Assembly: GCF_003007715.1 (NCBI RefSeq)
Contig: NZ_PXNO01000023.1
Location: forward strand, 1-64,000
DNA: 64,000 nucleotides
Source of the DNA: Marinobacter shengliensis
Lineage (GTDB): Bacteria; Pseudomonadota; Gammaproteobacteria; Pseudomonadales; Oleiphilaceae
Reading direction: 5' to 3'
The notes under the pieces are model-generated. The model did no database searches. It was not told where the DNA came from and saw nothing but the letters and a program-made list of their open reading frames with translations. Shown one piece after another: positions 54,500 through 63,392 of the stretch (position 1 is the first letter of the stretch; every line of letters starts with the position of its first letter). Position numbers and translations under genes: made by a program.

Positions 54500-55063
54500 A
54501 TGAACATAACCCAGCTTCTGAGTTTGCCATTCTCCGGTAACGGAGTTTGGCAGGATTTGAAACGACTGGACCTGTCTGTGCCTTTTCTGGCGTGGGTAAT
54601 TGTTGTTCCGATGTCGTTTTTGCCCCCGGTGTTGCTGTACTACGCCGGTACCCATTATGGCGACAGCTTCATCAGTGGATTTGCCGAAAAAGAGTGGCGC
54701 TTTATTACAACGATTCTGTTTTTGGCGGAGTTGCTCACCTTTTTCGTGATGGGGTGGTTGATCCGGTCGGTTCTTCATGGCCACAAGCTTGATATCGAGT
54801 ATCAGGATGCCTACCTGTTGGCGGCCATAGCGCCTTTGCCTCTGTGGTTGTCTTCCCTGGCACTACTGGTGCCAGTGTTGGCGGTTAGTGTTGTGGCGGT
54901 GATGGCTGGACTAGTTTTGTCCTGTGCCCTTGTTTATCAGGGCGTACGCTCGCTCTGCCATCGTAGTGACAATGATGTGGTCACCATGTCAGCTACCTAC
55001 ACAATCATGGCGGCGTCTCTGCTGGCCTGGGGGATTCTGATGGCACTCATCTGGGCATTCTGA
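54500..55063 (+). CDS. Yip1 family membrane protein
   Basis: A 187-residue protein with five predicted transmembrane segments (about 30-50, 70-92, 108-128, 130-150, 165-185), matching the bacterial Yip1 domain family in size and layout. The conserved features are RLDLSVPFLAWVIVVPMSFLPPVLLYYAGTHYGD and the loop EYQDAYLLAAIAPLPLWLSSLALLVP. The start at 54500 follows GAGGGGTG. It is divergent from nnrS2, and the pairing suggests a link to nitrogen-oxide metabolism, though the biochemical role is unknown. Confidence 0.78.
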   Translation: MNITQLLSLPFSGNGVWQDLKRLDLSVPFLAWVIVVPMSFLPPVLLYYAGTHYGDSFISGFAEKEWRFITTILFLAELLTFFVMGWLIRSVLHGHKLDIEYQDAYLLAAIAPLPLWLSSLALLVPVLAVSVVAVMAGLVLSCALVYQGVRSLCHRSDNDVVTMSATYTIMAASLLAWGILMALIWAF

Positions 55064-55090
55064 CCAAGGCGCAGCCGAGCCTGAACCTGT

Positions 55091-55768
55091 TCAGACGGTG
55101 TGGGGCAGAACACCGAAATAGATGGCGCTGAAATGGCAGGCACTGCCGCCGATGACAAACAGGTGCCAGATGGCGTGCATGTAGGGAATACGGTCAGCCA
55201 GATAGAACGCCACGCCGGCGGTGTAGACAATGCCCCCGGCGATGGTCAGGTAGAGGGCGGTTTCGCTCAGGTTGGCGACCAGATCGGATGAGGCGAAGAT
55301 GATCAGCCAGCCCATGGCCACGTAAATGCCCACCCTGGCCAGCTTGAATCGGTTCTTGAAGATTACTTTCAGCACCACCCCGGTCAGCGCCAGGGACCAG
55401 ATGACTGCAAATAAAGTCCAGCCGGTGGTGCCGCGCAGATTGACCAACAGGAAAGGTGTGTAGGTGCCAGCGATCAACAGAAAGATGGCGCAGTGATCCA
55501 GGGTTTTGAATGCGGTTTTCAGTTTCGGATGGCGGGTGCCGTGGTAAAGCGCAGAGGCCATATACAGCAGAATCAGGGAGGCCCCGAACACGCTGAAGCT
55601 GACAATCTTCCAGACATCCCCCATCTGGCTGGCGCCCACTATCAGGGCGACAGTTCCGATAACGCTGAGAACAGCGCCAAGGCCGTGGGTAGCGCTGTTA
55701 ATCCATTCCTCGATGCGGTTGTGGAGGGATTCTGCGGTGGTCTGGGCCTGGTTCATAGGGATATTCAT
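55091..55768 (-). CDS. Hemolysin III / PAQR family membrane protein
   Basis: A 226-residue protein with seven transmembrane segments. It has the family histidines in HGLGAVLSVIG, LYHGTRHPKLKTAFKTLDHCAIFLLIAGTYTPF and the final HAIWHLFVIGGSACHFSAIYF. These form the zinc site of the PAQR/YqfA fold. The name hemolysin III is historical, and most members are not toxins. The start is uncertain: ATG at 55768 or 55756, neither with a strong ribosome site. It is a stand-alone gene, convergent with the Yip1-family gene and divergent from wrbA. Confidence 0.88.
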   Translation of the reverse strand: MNIPMNQAQTTAESLHNRIEEWINSATHGLGAVLSVIGTVALIVGASQMGDVWKIVSFSVFGASLILLYMASALYHGTRHPKLKTAFKTLDHCAIFLLIAGTYTPFLLVNLRGTTGWTLFAVIWSLALTGVVLKVIFKNRFKLARVGIYVAMGWLIIFASSDLVANLSETALYLTIAGGIVYTAGVAFYLADRIPYMHAIWHLFVIGGSACHFSAIYFGVLPHTV

Positions 55769-55954
55769 CTGCGGTTGTCTGTACGAACGGAAAGTATAAT
55801 GCAGCTCAGCGTACACGTGTACGCAAATAAATGCTATGAACATCCTGTGACCATGTTCAGAAAAACTGAATGACCTGTCGGAAATCTTCCGTTTTCACCA
55901 TTTGCCCCGGCCCGTTACGCTGTGATCATTCATAGCGAACAAGGAGATTATCCG

Positions 55955-56554
55955 ATGGCAAAAGTACTGGTTCTTTATTATTCAATGTATGGTCACATGG
56001 AAACCATGGCAAACACCGTGGCTGAGGGTGCAAAAAGCGTTTCAGGTGCTGATGTGGTGGTAAAGCGGGTGCCGGAGACCATGGCAGACCAGGCGTTCCT
56101 GAACGCCGGCGGCAAGGCCGATCAGGCAGCCCCGGTGGCCACTCCGACCGAGCTGGCGGACTATGACGCGATCATTTTTGGCACCCCGACCCGGTTCGGC
56201 AATATGGCCGGTCAGATGCGCACCTTCCTGGACCAGACCGGCGGCTTGTGGGCCGAAGGCAAGCTGCACGGCAAAGTGGCGAGTGTGTTTACCTCAACCG
56301 GCACCGGTGGCGGGCAGGAGCACACGATCAGCTCCTTCTGGACCACGCTGGCGCACCACGGCATGGTGATCGTGCCGCTGGGTTACGGCATTCCCGACTT
56401 TTTCGATATCTCCGAAGTCAATGGCGGCACGCCCTATGGCGCCTCCACCATTGCTGGTGGTGATGGTTCACGCCAGCCCAGTGAAAAAGAACTCAACATT
56501 GCCCGCTATCAGGGCAAGCATGTGGCGGAGCTGGCAGTAAAGCTGCGTGGCTGA
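55955..56554 (+). CDS. wrbA: NAD(P)H:quinone oxidoreductase WrbA
   Basis: A 199-residue flavodoxin-like FMN protein that reduces quinones by two electrons, avoiding semiquinone radicals. It begins [21 protein letters not shown] (phosphate-binding loop), with the WrbA motifs [22 protein letters not shown] and [16 protein letters not shown] around the flavin. Length is typical. The start at 55955 is fixed by AAGGAG upstream. It is a single gene ending at a bidirectional terminator. Confidence 0.96.
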   Translation: MAKVLVLYYSMYGHMETMANTVAEGAKSVSGADVVVKRVPETMADQAFLNAGGKADQAAPVATPTELADYDAIIFGTPTRFGNMAGQMRTFLDQTGGLWAEGKLHGKVASVFTSTGTGGGQEHTISSFWTTLAHHGMVIVPLGYGIPDFFDISEVNGGTPYGASTIAGGDGSRQPSEKELNIARYQGKHVAELAVKLRG

Positions 56555-56582
56555 TTAACGGATTTGTGATTCGTTAAACGCG

Positions 56583-56614
56583 AACAAGGGCAGGGGGTGA
56601 CCTCTGCCCTTGTT
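56583..56614. terminator. Bidirectional terminator between wrbA and fadL
   Basis: Perfect 11-bp arms AACAAGGGCAG (56583-56593) and CTGCCCTTGTT (56604-56614) enclose a 10-nt loop. They lie between two convergent genes, 29 nt past wrbA and 27 nt past fadL. T-rich DNA flanks the right side. Confidence 0.75.
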
Positions 56615-56640
56615 GTTTCTGGCGTTTTTTTGCGGCGCGA

Positions 56641-58167
56641 TCAGAACCGATAGTTCACTTGGGCCGCCAGGTTGTGCAGTGTGCCTTCACTGGTGCCGAT
56701 AGCCCGATGATTGCTGCCCGCCGGGTTCTCCACCGCGGTTACATCACCCTCAGTGATTCGAATCCAGGAGTAGGCCAGATCAACCGACAGGTTGTCCCAC
56801 CACTGATAGCTGGCCCCCAGGCCGACGATGTAGCGGTCGTTATCCGGTCCCCTCGGGGTGCGGAAATCCGAGTTGCGCAGGGGGCTCTGGTCAAAGCTGG
56901 CGCCGGTCCTGAGGGTCAGGCGGTCATCCCAGGCATAGCTTGCACCAACGCCGAAACGGTAACTGTCCTCAAATTCCAGAGGCTGAACCAGATCTCGCCG
57001 GCGCACATCGTCACCGCTTTCGGTAATGTCTGAGCCACCCCGGGCAGAGGTGTCTACGTACGATAAACGCAGTTCGTCATACACACTCCAGTTGGTGTAG
57101 GTGACGCTGCCCATTACCGCAATTCGATCGGTCCACTGATGGAAGGCGCTCAGCGTCAGTACATCGGGCAGGGTGATGGTGGATTCCAGGTCGCCGCCCA
57201 GGGCGCCACGCTCATCGAACGCGGAGGCAACGGCATCCCGGGCATCCTCCTCGGTGATGTTGGCGAAGCCCTGAACCGTCTGTACCAGGCGTTCCCGGAA
57301 CTCCGGGTCAAACACTTCTTTACGCGTGGCCTGGCCGGTGGCCACGTGCTCGGTGCGGCTGCGGTAATTCAGCCCGAAGCGGGTCCGGTCGCTGTATTCC
57401 CACAACAGGCCAAAGCTCAGGCCGAAGGCCATGCTGTCGATTTCAATGTCGTTCTCGATATCGAACTGGGAGCCAATGCGGGCGACGGCATCTTCCGCCG
57501 TGGCGCGGGCCGCGGCTTCGCCTTCCTGTTCCCGAACCCGATCCACCAGGGCTTCCGCTACCAGATAACCGGTATCAATCTGGTTGGTGAGTTTTGCGTC
57601 GTACATCTGGATGAAACCACCAAAACCAACCGTCACCGTGTCGGTAGCGCGGAACGCGAACACTGGATTGATGTTCACCGTAGTCTGGGAGGTTTCCTCG
57701 GAGTGATAGCGCCCAGCCCAACCTGCGGGGAAATCACTGCCCGAGGCGAAGGGTGCATAGATGCCGACGCCCACAGCAGCATCGTCACTGATCCGGTGCG
57801 CCAGGTACAGGTGGGGCGCGATGGAGACTTCCTTACTGGTGGCGTTGCCCGGACCACTGACCGGTGTTGGATCCAGGCCGTAGGGCAGCTCGATTTTTTC
57901 CCGCTGCACGCGCACGTTGTAGTTCAGGTCAGCGTAGATGGCGCTGACGCCCAGACTGGTCTGGGTGCCGCTCAAGCGCAGCAGGCCTGCGGGGTTGTGG
58001 GCAACCACCGAAGCGTCTTCCAGCAGGGCCGCAGTGCCGGCAAAGGCATGGCCTGTTTCCTTGGTGCCGTGCTGGGTCAGCTCCAGACCGGCGCCGTGTG
58101 CAGTCGATGAAGCAGCCATGATGGCTACGGGCAGCCATGCCCGCAGCGGAGTGTTTGCAGAAAACAT
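56641..58167 (-). CDS. fadL: FadL-type outer-membrane long-chain fatty acid transporter
   Basis: A 508-residue outer-membrane barrel. The signal peptide (about 1-25, TAHG) is followed by the FadL hatch N-terminus AGLELTQHGTKETGHAFAGTAALLEDASVVAHNPAGL, with the NPA motif. Many amphipathic strands follow, ending in aromatic NYRF. An unusual acidic, Ala/Glu-rich insertion lies near 205-240. It imports hydrophobic substrates. It starts 20 bp after the VolA-like lipase gene and is surely co-transcribed with it, as in Vibrio cholerae where a surface phospholipase feeds fatty acids to FadL. Confidence 0.93.
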   Translation of the reverse strand: MFSANTPLRAWLPVAIMAASSTAHGAGLELTQHGTKETGHAFAGTAALLEDASVVAHNPAGLLRLSGTQTSLGVSAIYADLNYNVRVQREKIELPYGLDPTPVSGPGNATSKEVSIAPHLYLAHRISDDAAVGVGIYAPFASGSDFPAGWAGRYHSEETSQTTVNINPVFAFRATDTVTVGFGGFIQMYDAKLTNQIDTGYLVAEALVDRVREQEGEAAARATAEDAVARIGSQFDIENDIEIDSMAFGLSFGLLWEYSDRTRFGLNYRSRTEHVATGQATRKEVFDPEFRERLVQTVQGFANITEEDARDAVASAFDERGALGGDLESTITLPDVLTLSAFHQWTDRIAVMGSVTYTNWSVYDELRLSYVDTSARGGSDITESGDDVRRRDLVQPLEFEDSYRFGVGASYAWDDRLTLRTGASFDQSPLRNSDFRTPRGPDNDRYIVGLGASYQWWDNLSVDLAYSWIRITEGDVTAVENPAGSNHRAIGTSEGTLHNLAAQVNYRF

Positions 58168-58187
58168 AATACTGTCCTGTTAACGGG

Positions 58188-60686
58188 TCACAGACGAACG
58201 TCGATAAATTCTTCGATAACGGTGAGTTCAGATGGGGTGCTGAAGAAATCCGCCACCTGCATCTGCATTTCAAAGTGGACTTCCTCTCCGTTTGGCAGCG
58301 CCACGGTGGCATCGGGTTCATCGCTGCGAGGGTCGTCTACCAGGGTGTCTGGCAACAGTGGCGAGGAGTGAGCGCCGAAACGGAAAGGCACGGCAATTTG
58401 CAGATCCGGCGGCGTGGTGCCGTCGCTCCGGGTTGATGGGGTAACCTTGCCATTATTCAGGTTGCCCTGGCGGACGAACTCCAGCCCCATGGCATTGGCC
58501 AGGGGGGTGCTGCCGGCAAGCGGTGCGTTCTGGCCAACCGATGGTGGCAACACCAGGTCAGACGGGCTGGCCTCGCTGCCATCATTGCCGACTACCTGCG
58601 AGAGATATACCGGGCGGGCGAAACTCTCTCCATTGGCATCCACCGGGTTGGCGATGGCCTGTGCGTGATTGAGCGGGTCCACCGAATCAATGGCGGCCTG
58701 CACCACCGCAAAGAATCGGAAGTAGTCCTCGGTGCCCGGAAACACGCCGGATTCCGCCAAGCCTGAAGCCAGTTGTGGCCCGATGGTGTCAGAGGCCGCC
58801 AGGGTCTCCATGATGCCGCCGGTGGGGGTCAACATGGCAACGGAACGAATGTCCGGGTCCTGGGCCAGGAAGGGTGCGGCAACGATGTTGCCCACGGAAT
58901 GGCCGAGGAAGTGGAGTTCGTCGAAGTTGACGTGTTCGAAGAGCTTGATTGAGAAGCGGCTCGAACTGCAGGTTTTGGTCAGCCCGAAATCGTCGAATAC
59001 ACCGTCAGCCGTGCCGCACTGGCTAATTTGATTACTGCGAATGTAATGGACAAGGGAAACCAGATCCAGGCCGCCCTGGCGCAAGGTATCGCGCTGGGTA
59101 AGCGGCTGGGATGGATTCAGGAAGTGGGCGCCGGAGCGGTCAATCACACCATCGGCGGTGTCCTCTTCACCACCCGTCAGGTCCAGATAATAAGTGCGCT
59201 CGATTTTCAGGGGAATGATGTTTCGCGCCGCGTTTAAGTCAGAGTTAAAGAGTTGGTCGTTGAGATTGGCTGCATGCAGATCCAACCGGCTGTCGCCTTC
59301 TGGCAACTGGTTGCGTACCAGACCGTGCAGGGGCATGTCGATGGCAATCACTGCGAAACCTTTGCGGGCCAGCTCGGAGGCAATGGCCAGGGCGTTGGTT
59401 CTGTCCTGCTGGATGGCGTGTTGGAATATCACCAGGGGGTAACCACCCTCAGGGCGCGCCGGCACTCCGGACGCGTCTGGGTCTGGTACAGCAAGCACAA
59501 TAGGAACCGTGTTCCAACCGGATAATTGAGGTACCTGGGCATTCGCTCCATCGGTGAGTCCTCTCGCTTCGTCGGTGTTGCAGCTACCGGCGTCGCAGGT
59601 CCACTTTGTCGACAGCACAACGTCGTCTGCGGTTGGGGTGTTGCCCCAGATATCGGTATTTTGGGGCGTTGCGATAAACGAGGGCAGTTTAATCGTGCCC
59701 GGGAAGATAATCGCTTTGTCGCCCGGTGCCTTTGGTGCGTCGCGTCCCGGGAGCGAACTGATGGTCAGAAAACAGATCGCGGTTTCACACTTCACGTCAC
59801 CGTCAATTGGGGCTGGGAAACCGTTGTTTTTGATCGCCTTCGCCAGCTCAAGGAAGGTGTCATCCTGCTGTTGGGTGGTTACACCCCAGCCCAGCAACAG
59901 GTCATCCCGGCTTAGATCAAAGCGGCTGTCGGTCACCACCGGAGCAATAGCCGGGTTGGTGGTGCACTGCAACAGGGCTGGGTCGGACCGGTCCGGGCTG
60001 TCGCACTGGTCCAGCAGATTGGTGCCTTTGGCAATGGACCATTGCAACGGGCTGCCAACCAACGCGCCGTCAGGGTCCAGCACGCCTTTGGTAATGACGG
60101 CGGTATAGCTGGTGCCCTTGTCCAGGGCGCGGGTGGGAACGATCAACAGCTCGCGGGCTTCCGCGTTGAACTGCACATGGTACTCCGCGCCTGGCTCCAG
60201 CTCACGGTCTACGGCGGTGGGTTGAACCCGCTCCGGGTAGGTGGTGCTGGTTGTGGTCATCCGGAACACACGAACGGTATCGCCAGCCTGCAGGCTGGCG
60301 GCATCTACATCACCGGTGAAGGTGACGCGCCAGGGTGCGATGGTGGAGAAACCATCCAGCTCGTTCAGGCCCTGGACCAGTGCCGCGGAAGAGGCCTCCG
60401 GGTCTGCTACCGGGGCGTTGATGGTGCCGTCTTTTGGGGCATTGGCATCTGCCTCAAACAGCAGATTGGTGGGAAACGGCAGAACCTGGTTGGCTGGGTC
60501 GAAGGCCACGTTCACTGTGGAAAACGCGCGCCCATCCTGACCTTCGGAACCGTTGCCGGCGCCTGTGGCATCGTTAGAGGTGGCTTCACCTCCTGTGCTC
60601 AGGCACCCGGCCAGCATGATGGCAATGGAACTTGCCAGTACTCCTTTTATCGAAGCAACCGGCAGACGACTTGACTGCAACTTCAT
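58188..60686 (-). CDS. volA: VolA/Pla-1-like surface lipase lipoprotein
   Basis: An 832-residue lipoprotein with lipobox LAGC and Cys28. An N-terminal bacterial Ig-like region (about 60-230, STIAPWRVTFTGDVDAASL...) precedes an alpha/beta hydrolase. The nucleophile serine is in LGHSVGNI, and the strand before the oxyanion region is YPLVIFQHAIQQDR. It matches VolA, a surface lysophospholipase of Vibrio that releases fatty acids from lysophosphatidylcholine. Neighbouring fadL supports a lipid-scavenging role. AGGGG precedes the ATG. No FadR/PsrA-type site was recognised in the 197-bp upstream gap. Confidence 0.88.
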   Translation of the reverse strand: MKLQSSRLPVASIKGVLASSIAIMLAGCLSTGGEATSNDATGAGNGSEGQDGRAFSTVNVAFDPANQVLPFPTNLLFEADANAPKDGTINAPVADPEASSAALVQGLNELDGFSTIAPWRVTFTGDVDAASLQAGDTVRVFRMTTTSTTYPERVQPTAVDRELEPGAEYHVQFNAEARELLIVPTRALDKGTSYTAVITKGVLDPDGALVGSPLQWSIAKGTNLLDQCDSPDRSDPALLQCTTNPAIAPVVTDSRFDLSRDDLLLGWGVTTQQQDDTFLELAKAIKNNGFPAPIDGDVKCETAICFLTISSLPGRDAPKAPGDKAIIFPGTIKLPSFIATPQNTDIWGNTPTADDVVLSTKWTCDAGSCNTDEARGLTDGANAQVPQLSGWNTVPIVLAVPDPDASGVPARPEGGYPLVIFQHAIQQDRTNALAIASELARKGFAVIAIDMPLHGLVRNQLPEGDSRLDLHAANLNDQLFNSDLNAARNIIPLKIERTYYLDLTGGEEDTADGVIDRSGAHFLNPSQPLTQRDTLRQGGLDLVSLVHYIRSNQISQCGTADGVFDDFGLTKTCSSSRFSIKLFEHVNFDELHFLGHSVGNIVAAPFLAQDPDIRSVAMLTPTGGIMETLAASDTIGPQLASGLAESGVFPGTEDYFRFFAVVQAAIDSVDPLNHAQAIANPVDANGESFARPVYLSQVVGNDGSEASPSDLVLPPSVGQNAPLAGSTPLANAMGLEFVRQGNLNNGKVTPSTRSDGTTPPDLQIAVPFRFGAHSSPLLPDTLVDDPRSDEPDATVALPNGEEVHFEMQMQVADFFSTPSELTVIEEFIDVRL

Positions 60687-60883
60687 TGTGCAACACCCCT
60701 GTTACGACTTTTCGTATTTGTTTACGGAACGGAACAGGATGTTACGTATGTGGCGGAGAGGTTTATTGGCCTGATCAGCAAAGGGCCGCGTCAGAATGGC
60801 ATAATTTGCGCGTTGACGGGTCTCAGGCCCTTGGCATGGCGGTCATTGGGCGATTTTGTGCGTGATGTCTCAAATTGGCCGGT

Positions 60884-61582
60884 TCAAGACTTCGCTGCGG
60901 TTTTGAGTCGGGAGAAAGTGGCGGGTACAACACCAAGCCATGAGGCAAGCTGGTTGTCTGGCACCCGCTTGATCAACTCCGGGTACTCATCCACCAGCAG
61001 CGCGTAGCGCTCTTTGGCAGACATAGTGTGTTTGCGATATTCCCGCATGCTGGTGAGCTCTGCCATTTCCTCTGTGAGCACCAGGGCAAATCTGGCCCAC
61101 AATCCGTCGCCGTGGCTCTGAATAGCTGACCGGAAAGCCGCGAAATCGGCAACCCAAACGGTGGCGGGCAGCACGCTGGTAAGGCACAGAGTATTGCGCA
61201 CGGTGCGGCTGCGCCCGAACACTGGCCAGATCAGGTCGCCTTCGGTGAAGAAGTGATGAATGGCCACTTTGCCGGTCGGGGATTCCCTGAACAGTCGGAG
61301 GATGCCGTACTGGATGAGGTACACGTTGGCCCAGGGGCGGTCGTGTTTTTCCAGTGGTGTTTCGGCGTCGATGCGTTTCTGGTGGAACAGGCGGGCCAGG
61401 TCGCTGAGGAACAGGGCTTCGGGGGTGTCCTGTTTTTCATTCAGGCAGATCCCGAACGCATGGCTCAGGCCATTTAACAAGGCCACTTCCGCCGGGGCTG
61501 CGTCGTAGCGGATTATCTCGTTGGTTTCATCCCCCAGCAAGCAGGGTGCGGAGGCCATGGGTGGCCTGAAACTGCTGTTCAT
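60884..61582 (-). CDS. Crp/Fnr family regulator, possibly DNR-like, with an atypical recognition helix
   Basis: A 232-residue regulator. A cyclic-nucleotide-binding-like beta barrel (about 60-150, NVYLIQYGILRLFRESPTGKVAIHHFFTEGDLIWP) is followed by a dimer helix and a C-terminal HTH. It lacks the Cys cluster of oxygen-sensing FNR. The recognition helix reads LGVVPATFSRLK: Ser224 and Arg225 are kept, but the glutamate that nearly all family members use to contact DNA is Ala221. The protein ends just after this helix. Position next to nirN suggests a denitrification regulator, perhaps NO-responsive through heme. Ribosome site GAAGG. Confidence 0.82.
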   Translation of the reverse strand: MNSSFRPPMASAPCLLGDETNEIIRYDAAPAEVALLNGLSHAFGICLNEKQDTPEALFLSDLARLFHQKRIDAETPLEKHDRPWANVYLIQYGILRLFRESPTGKVAIHHFFTEGDLIWPVFGRSRTVRNTLCLTSVLPATVWVADFAAFRSAIQSHGDGLWARFALVLTEEMAELTSMREYRKHTMSAKERYALLVDEYPELIKRVPDNQLASWLGVVPATFSRLKTAAKS

Positions 61583-61642
61583 AATCTAACCTTCGCGACA
61601 TTGGCGTAGGTCAATTATCCTACCATAAAACAAACATCCAAA

Positions 61643-61656
61643 ATGACTTAAATCAT
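61643..61656. promoter_or_regulatory. FNR/DNR-like box upstream of the crp/fnr-like gene
   Basis: ATGACTTAAATCAT has TGAC-N4-ATCA symmetry, 8 of 10 positions against TTGAT-N4-ATCAA, centred about 67 bp before the start codon, suitable for activation. A second, poorer match (TTGGCGTAGGTCAA at 61601-61614) lies too close to the start for activation but could allow autorepression. Confidence 0.5.
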
Positions 61657-61704
61657 TAAGGATATTTGACTGAATCGATAAGCTGTCAGATTTGGAGCAA
61701 GCCA

Positions 61705-61811
61705 CAGGTGGGGATCCTCCTCCCGAAACACGCTCCTGCGGCACATCCATGTGGCGCTTGGGCTCCGCCATTCATGGCTCCGCACAGTTTCGGGAGGAGG
61801 ATCCCCACCTG
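61705..61811. repeat. Hairpin repeat, copy D, between crp/fnr-like gene and nirN
   Basis: Perfect 25-bp inverted arms lie at 61705-61729 and 61787-61811, extended by 3 bp with one mismatch. The core begins ACGCT as in the other copies but has diverged (CCTGCGGCACATCCATGT follows), so this is the oldest-looking copy. The perfection of its arms despite the diverged core is notable. It could stabilise the 3' end of the nir transcript. Confidence 0.8.
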
Positions 61812-61846
61812 CGGCCCAAGCATCGCAGTGGTCCCGACATCACTGC

Positions 61847-63352
61847 TCAGTGGCTGGTCCCTTCTTCGTAATTAATCTTGTTCCACACGTTGTACTTGCC
61901 GGAGGGCTTCTTCATGGGAATGCGCTTCTCTTCCTCCAGCGTGTCGGCGTCGTAAACAATGATGGCGCCGTCGTCGTCCCAGATGCTTAGTAGTAGTTTC
62001 TCACCATGGCGGTCGAATTCCACGTGGGCGGCGACTTTGCCGGGTTCCGGTTGCAGGGTTTTGACGATTTCCAGGGTTTGTTTGTCGATGATGTGGACCT
62101 TGTCGGCGTTGGGGCCGAAGAATACGTCGGCCCAGGCGTAGCGGGAGTTTTCATGGCTGCGCATGAAGAAACCGGGGCCTTCGGTGTCCAGGGTTTTGAT
62201 CACGTCCCAGGTGTCCATGTCGATGATGGAGATGGCGCCGGCCCGGAAGTGGGGGGTGGCCATTACGCGGCGGCCTTCGTGTTCCCAGGTGATGCCGGAG
62301 CCCAGGTGGGGCATGCCCGGTAGTGGCAGTTCGGCGGTCGTTTTACCGGTATTCAGATCGATCACCACGCCGTGTTTGCCGTCGCGGGCGGCGCCGATGA
62401 GGTGCTGGTAGCCAGGGTCGAAGAAGAAGTCGTCCAGCAGGGTGTCGGTGGTCATCCGGCGGACTTTGGCCTTGCGGTTTTCAACGGTGATTTCCCACGC
62501 TTCCGGAATGTCTTTCAGGGCGGCGATGAAGCTGCCGCGTGGTGGCGCGGTGTAGACGGCGCTGACCCGGGAGGTTTCACCGGCGTCGTTGTCGACGGGG
62601 ATGAGATCCAGCATGTCCAGATTGGCGGCATCAAACAATACCAGGGTGTGAGGAAGGTAGTTGGCGGCCATCACGTAGTTGCCGTCAGCCGAGACAGCGA
62701 TGTTGCGCATGTTGATGCCGGCGCGGACTTCCGCCACCACTTTCAGGTTGTAGATGTCGTATTTGGTGATCCAGCCATCCCGTGAACCAAAGTACACATA
62801 GCGGCCATCCGGGCTGTATTTGGGGCCGCCGTGCAAGGCAAAGCGGCTGGGGAAGCGGTGAATCGGTTCCATGCTGTCGCCATCCAGCAGGGTGACGTGG
62901 TGGTCGCCGATTTCTACTACCAGGAACAGGTTCATCAGGTCGGCTTCGAATACCGGGTCGTCGGGTAAGGCGCCTTCAGGGTGGATAACCTCCCGGCTAT
63001 TGCGGATTTCGGCTTCGCCCCATTTCAGTGGGTGTGTTGGCGCCTGGTACATGAACTCAGTCAGTGCCGAGATCTGCGGGTCAGTCAGGATACTTTCGTA
63101 ACCGATCATCTGGGTGGCGGGCCGACCTTTGCGGATGACTTTTTCGGCGTCTGCCTTTTTCAGCCGGGACAGATTATCCGGCAACAGGGCCGGGCCCATG
63201 CCACCCAAGCGGTCGGTGCCATGGCAGGCGGCGCAGTGCTGCAGGTACAGGGTGTCTGTATCCAAGGTTTCGCTGGCCGCCGGGCCTGCTATCAGTGCGG
63301 TGGCAATCACCAGTGCTTTGGTCAGTTGAATGCGCGCTTTGTTGAGGTTCAC
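61847..63352 (-). CDS. nirN: NirN-like cytochrome: dihydro-heme d1 dehydrogenase
   Basis: About 501 residues. A signal peptide (ending GPAASE) precedes a small cytochrome c domain with heme motif CAACH (residues 40-44). The large d1-binding beta-propeller includes RFALHGGPKYSPDGRYVYFG, GMPHLGSGITW and the tail SGKYNVWNKINYEEGTSH. NirN oxidises dihydro-heme d1 in the last step of cofactor synthesis and passes heme d1 to NirS nitrite reductase. The cytochrome domain separates it from NirF, and the size and tail argue against NirS. The GTG at 63350-63352 has GGGAG at good spacing. It is the last gene after nirE, as in the Pseudomonas nir operon. Confidence 0.85.
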   Translation of the reverse strand: MNLNKARIQLTKALVIATALIAGPAASETLDTDTLYLQHCAACHGTDRLGGMGPALLPDNLSRLKKADAEKVIRKGRPATQMIGYESILTDPQISALTEFMYQAPTHPLKWGEAEIRNSREVIHPEGALPDDPVFEADLMNLFLVVEIGDHHVTLLDGDSMEPIHRFPSRFALHGGPKYSPDGRYVYFGSRDGWITKYDIYNLKVVAEVRAGINMRNIAVSADGNYVMAANYLPHTLVLFDAANLDMLDLIPVDNDAGETSRVSAVYTAPPRGSFIAALKDIPEAWEITVENRKAKVRRMTTDTLLDDFFFDPGYQHLIGAARDGKHGVVIDLNTGKTTAELPLPGMPHLGSGITWEHEGRRVMATPHFRAGAISIIDMDTWDVIKTLDTEGPGFFMRSHENSRYAWADVFFGPNADKVHIIDKQTLEIVKTLQPEPGKVAAHVEFDRHGEKLLLSIWDDDGAIIVYDADTLEEEKRIPMKKPSGKYNVWNKINYEEGTSH

Positions 63353-63392
63353 CAGCAACGGCTCCCGGTCCAGATTGTTCAGAATAAGGTGT

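Noticed and set aside
57139..58110. 323-codon open frame antisense to fadL
   Set aside because: Shadow frame; FadL has a clear signal peptide and NPA motif on the opposite strand.
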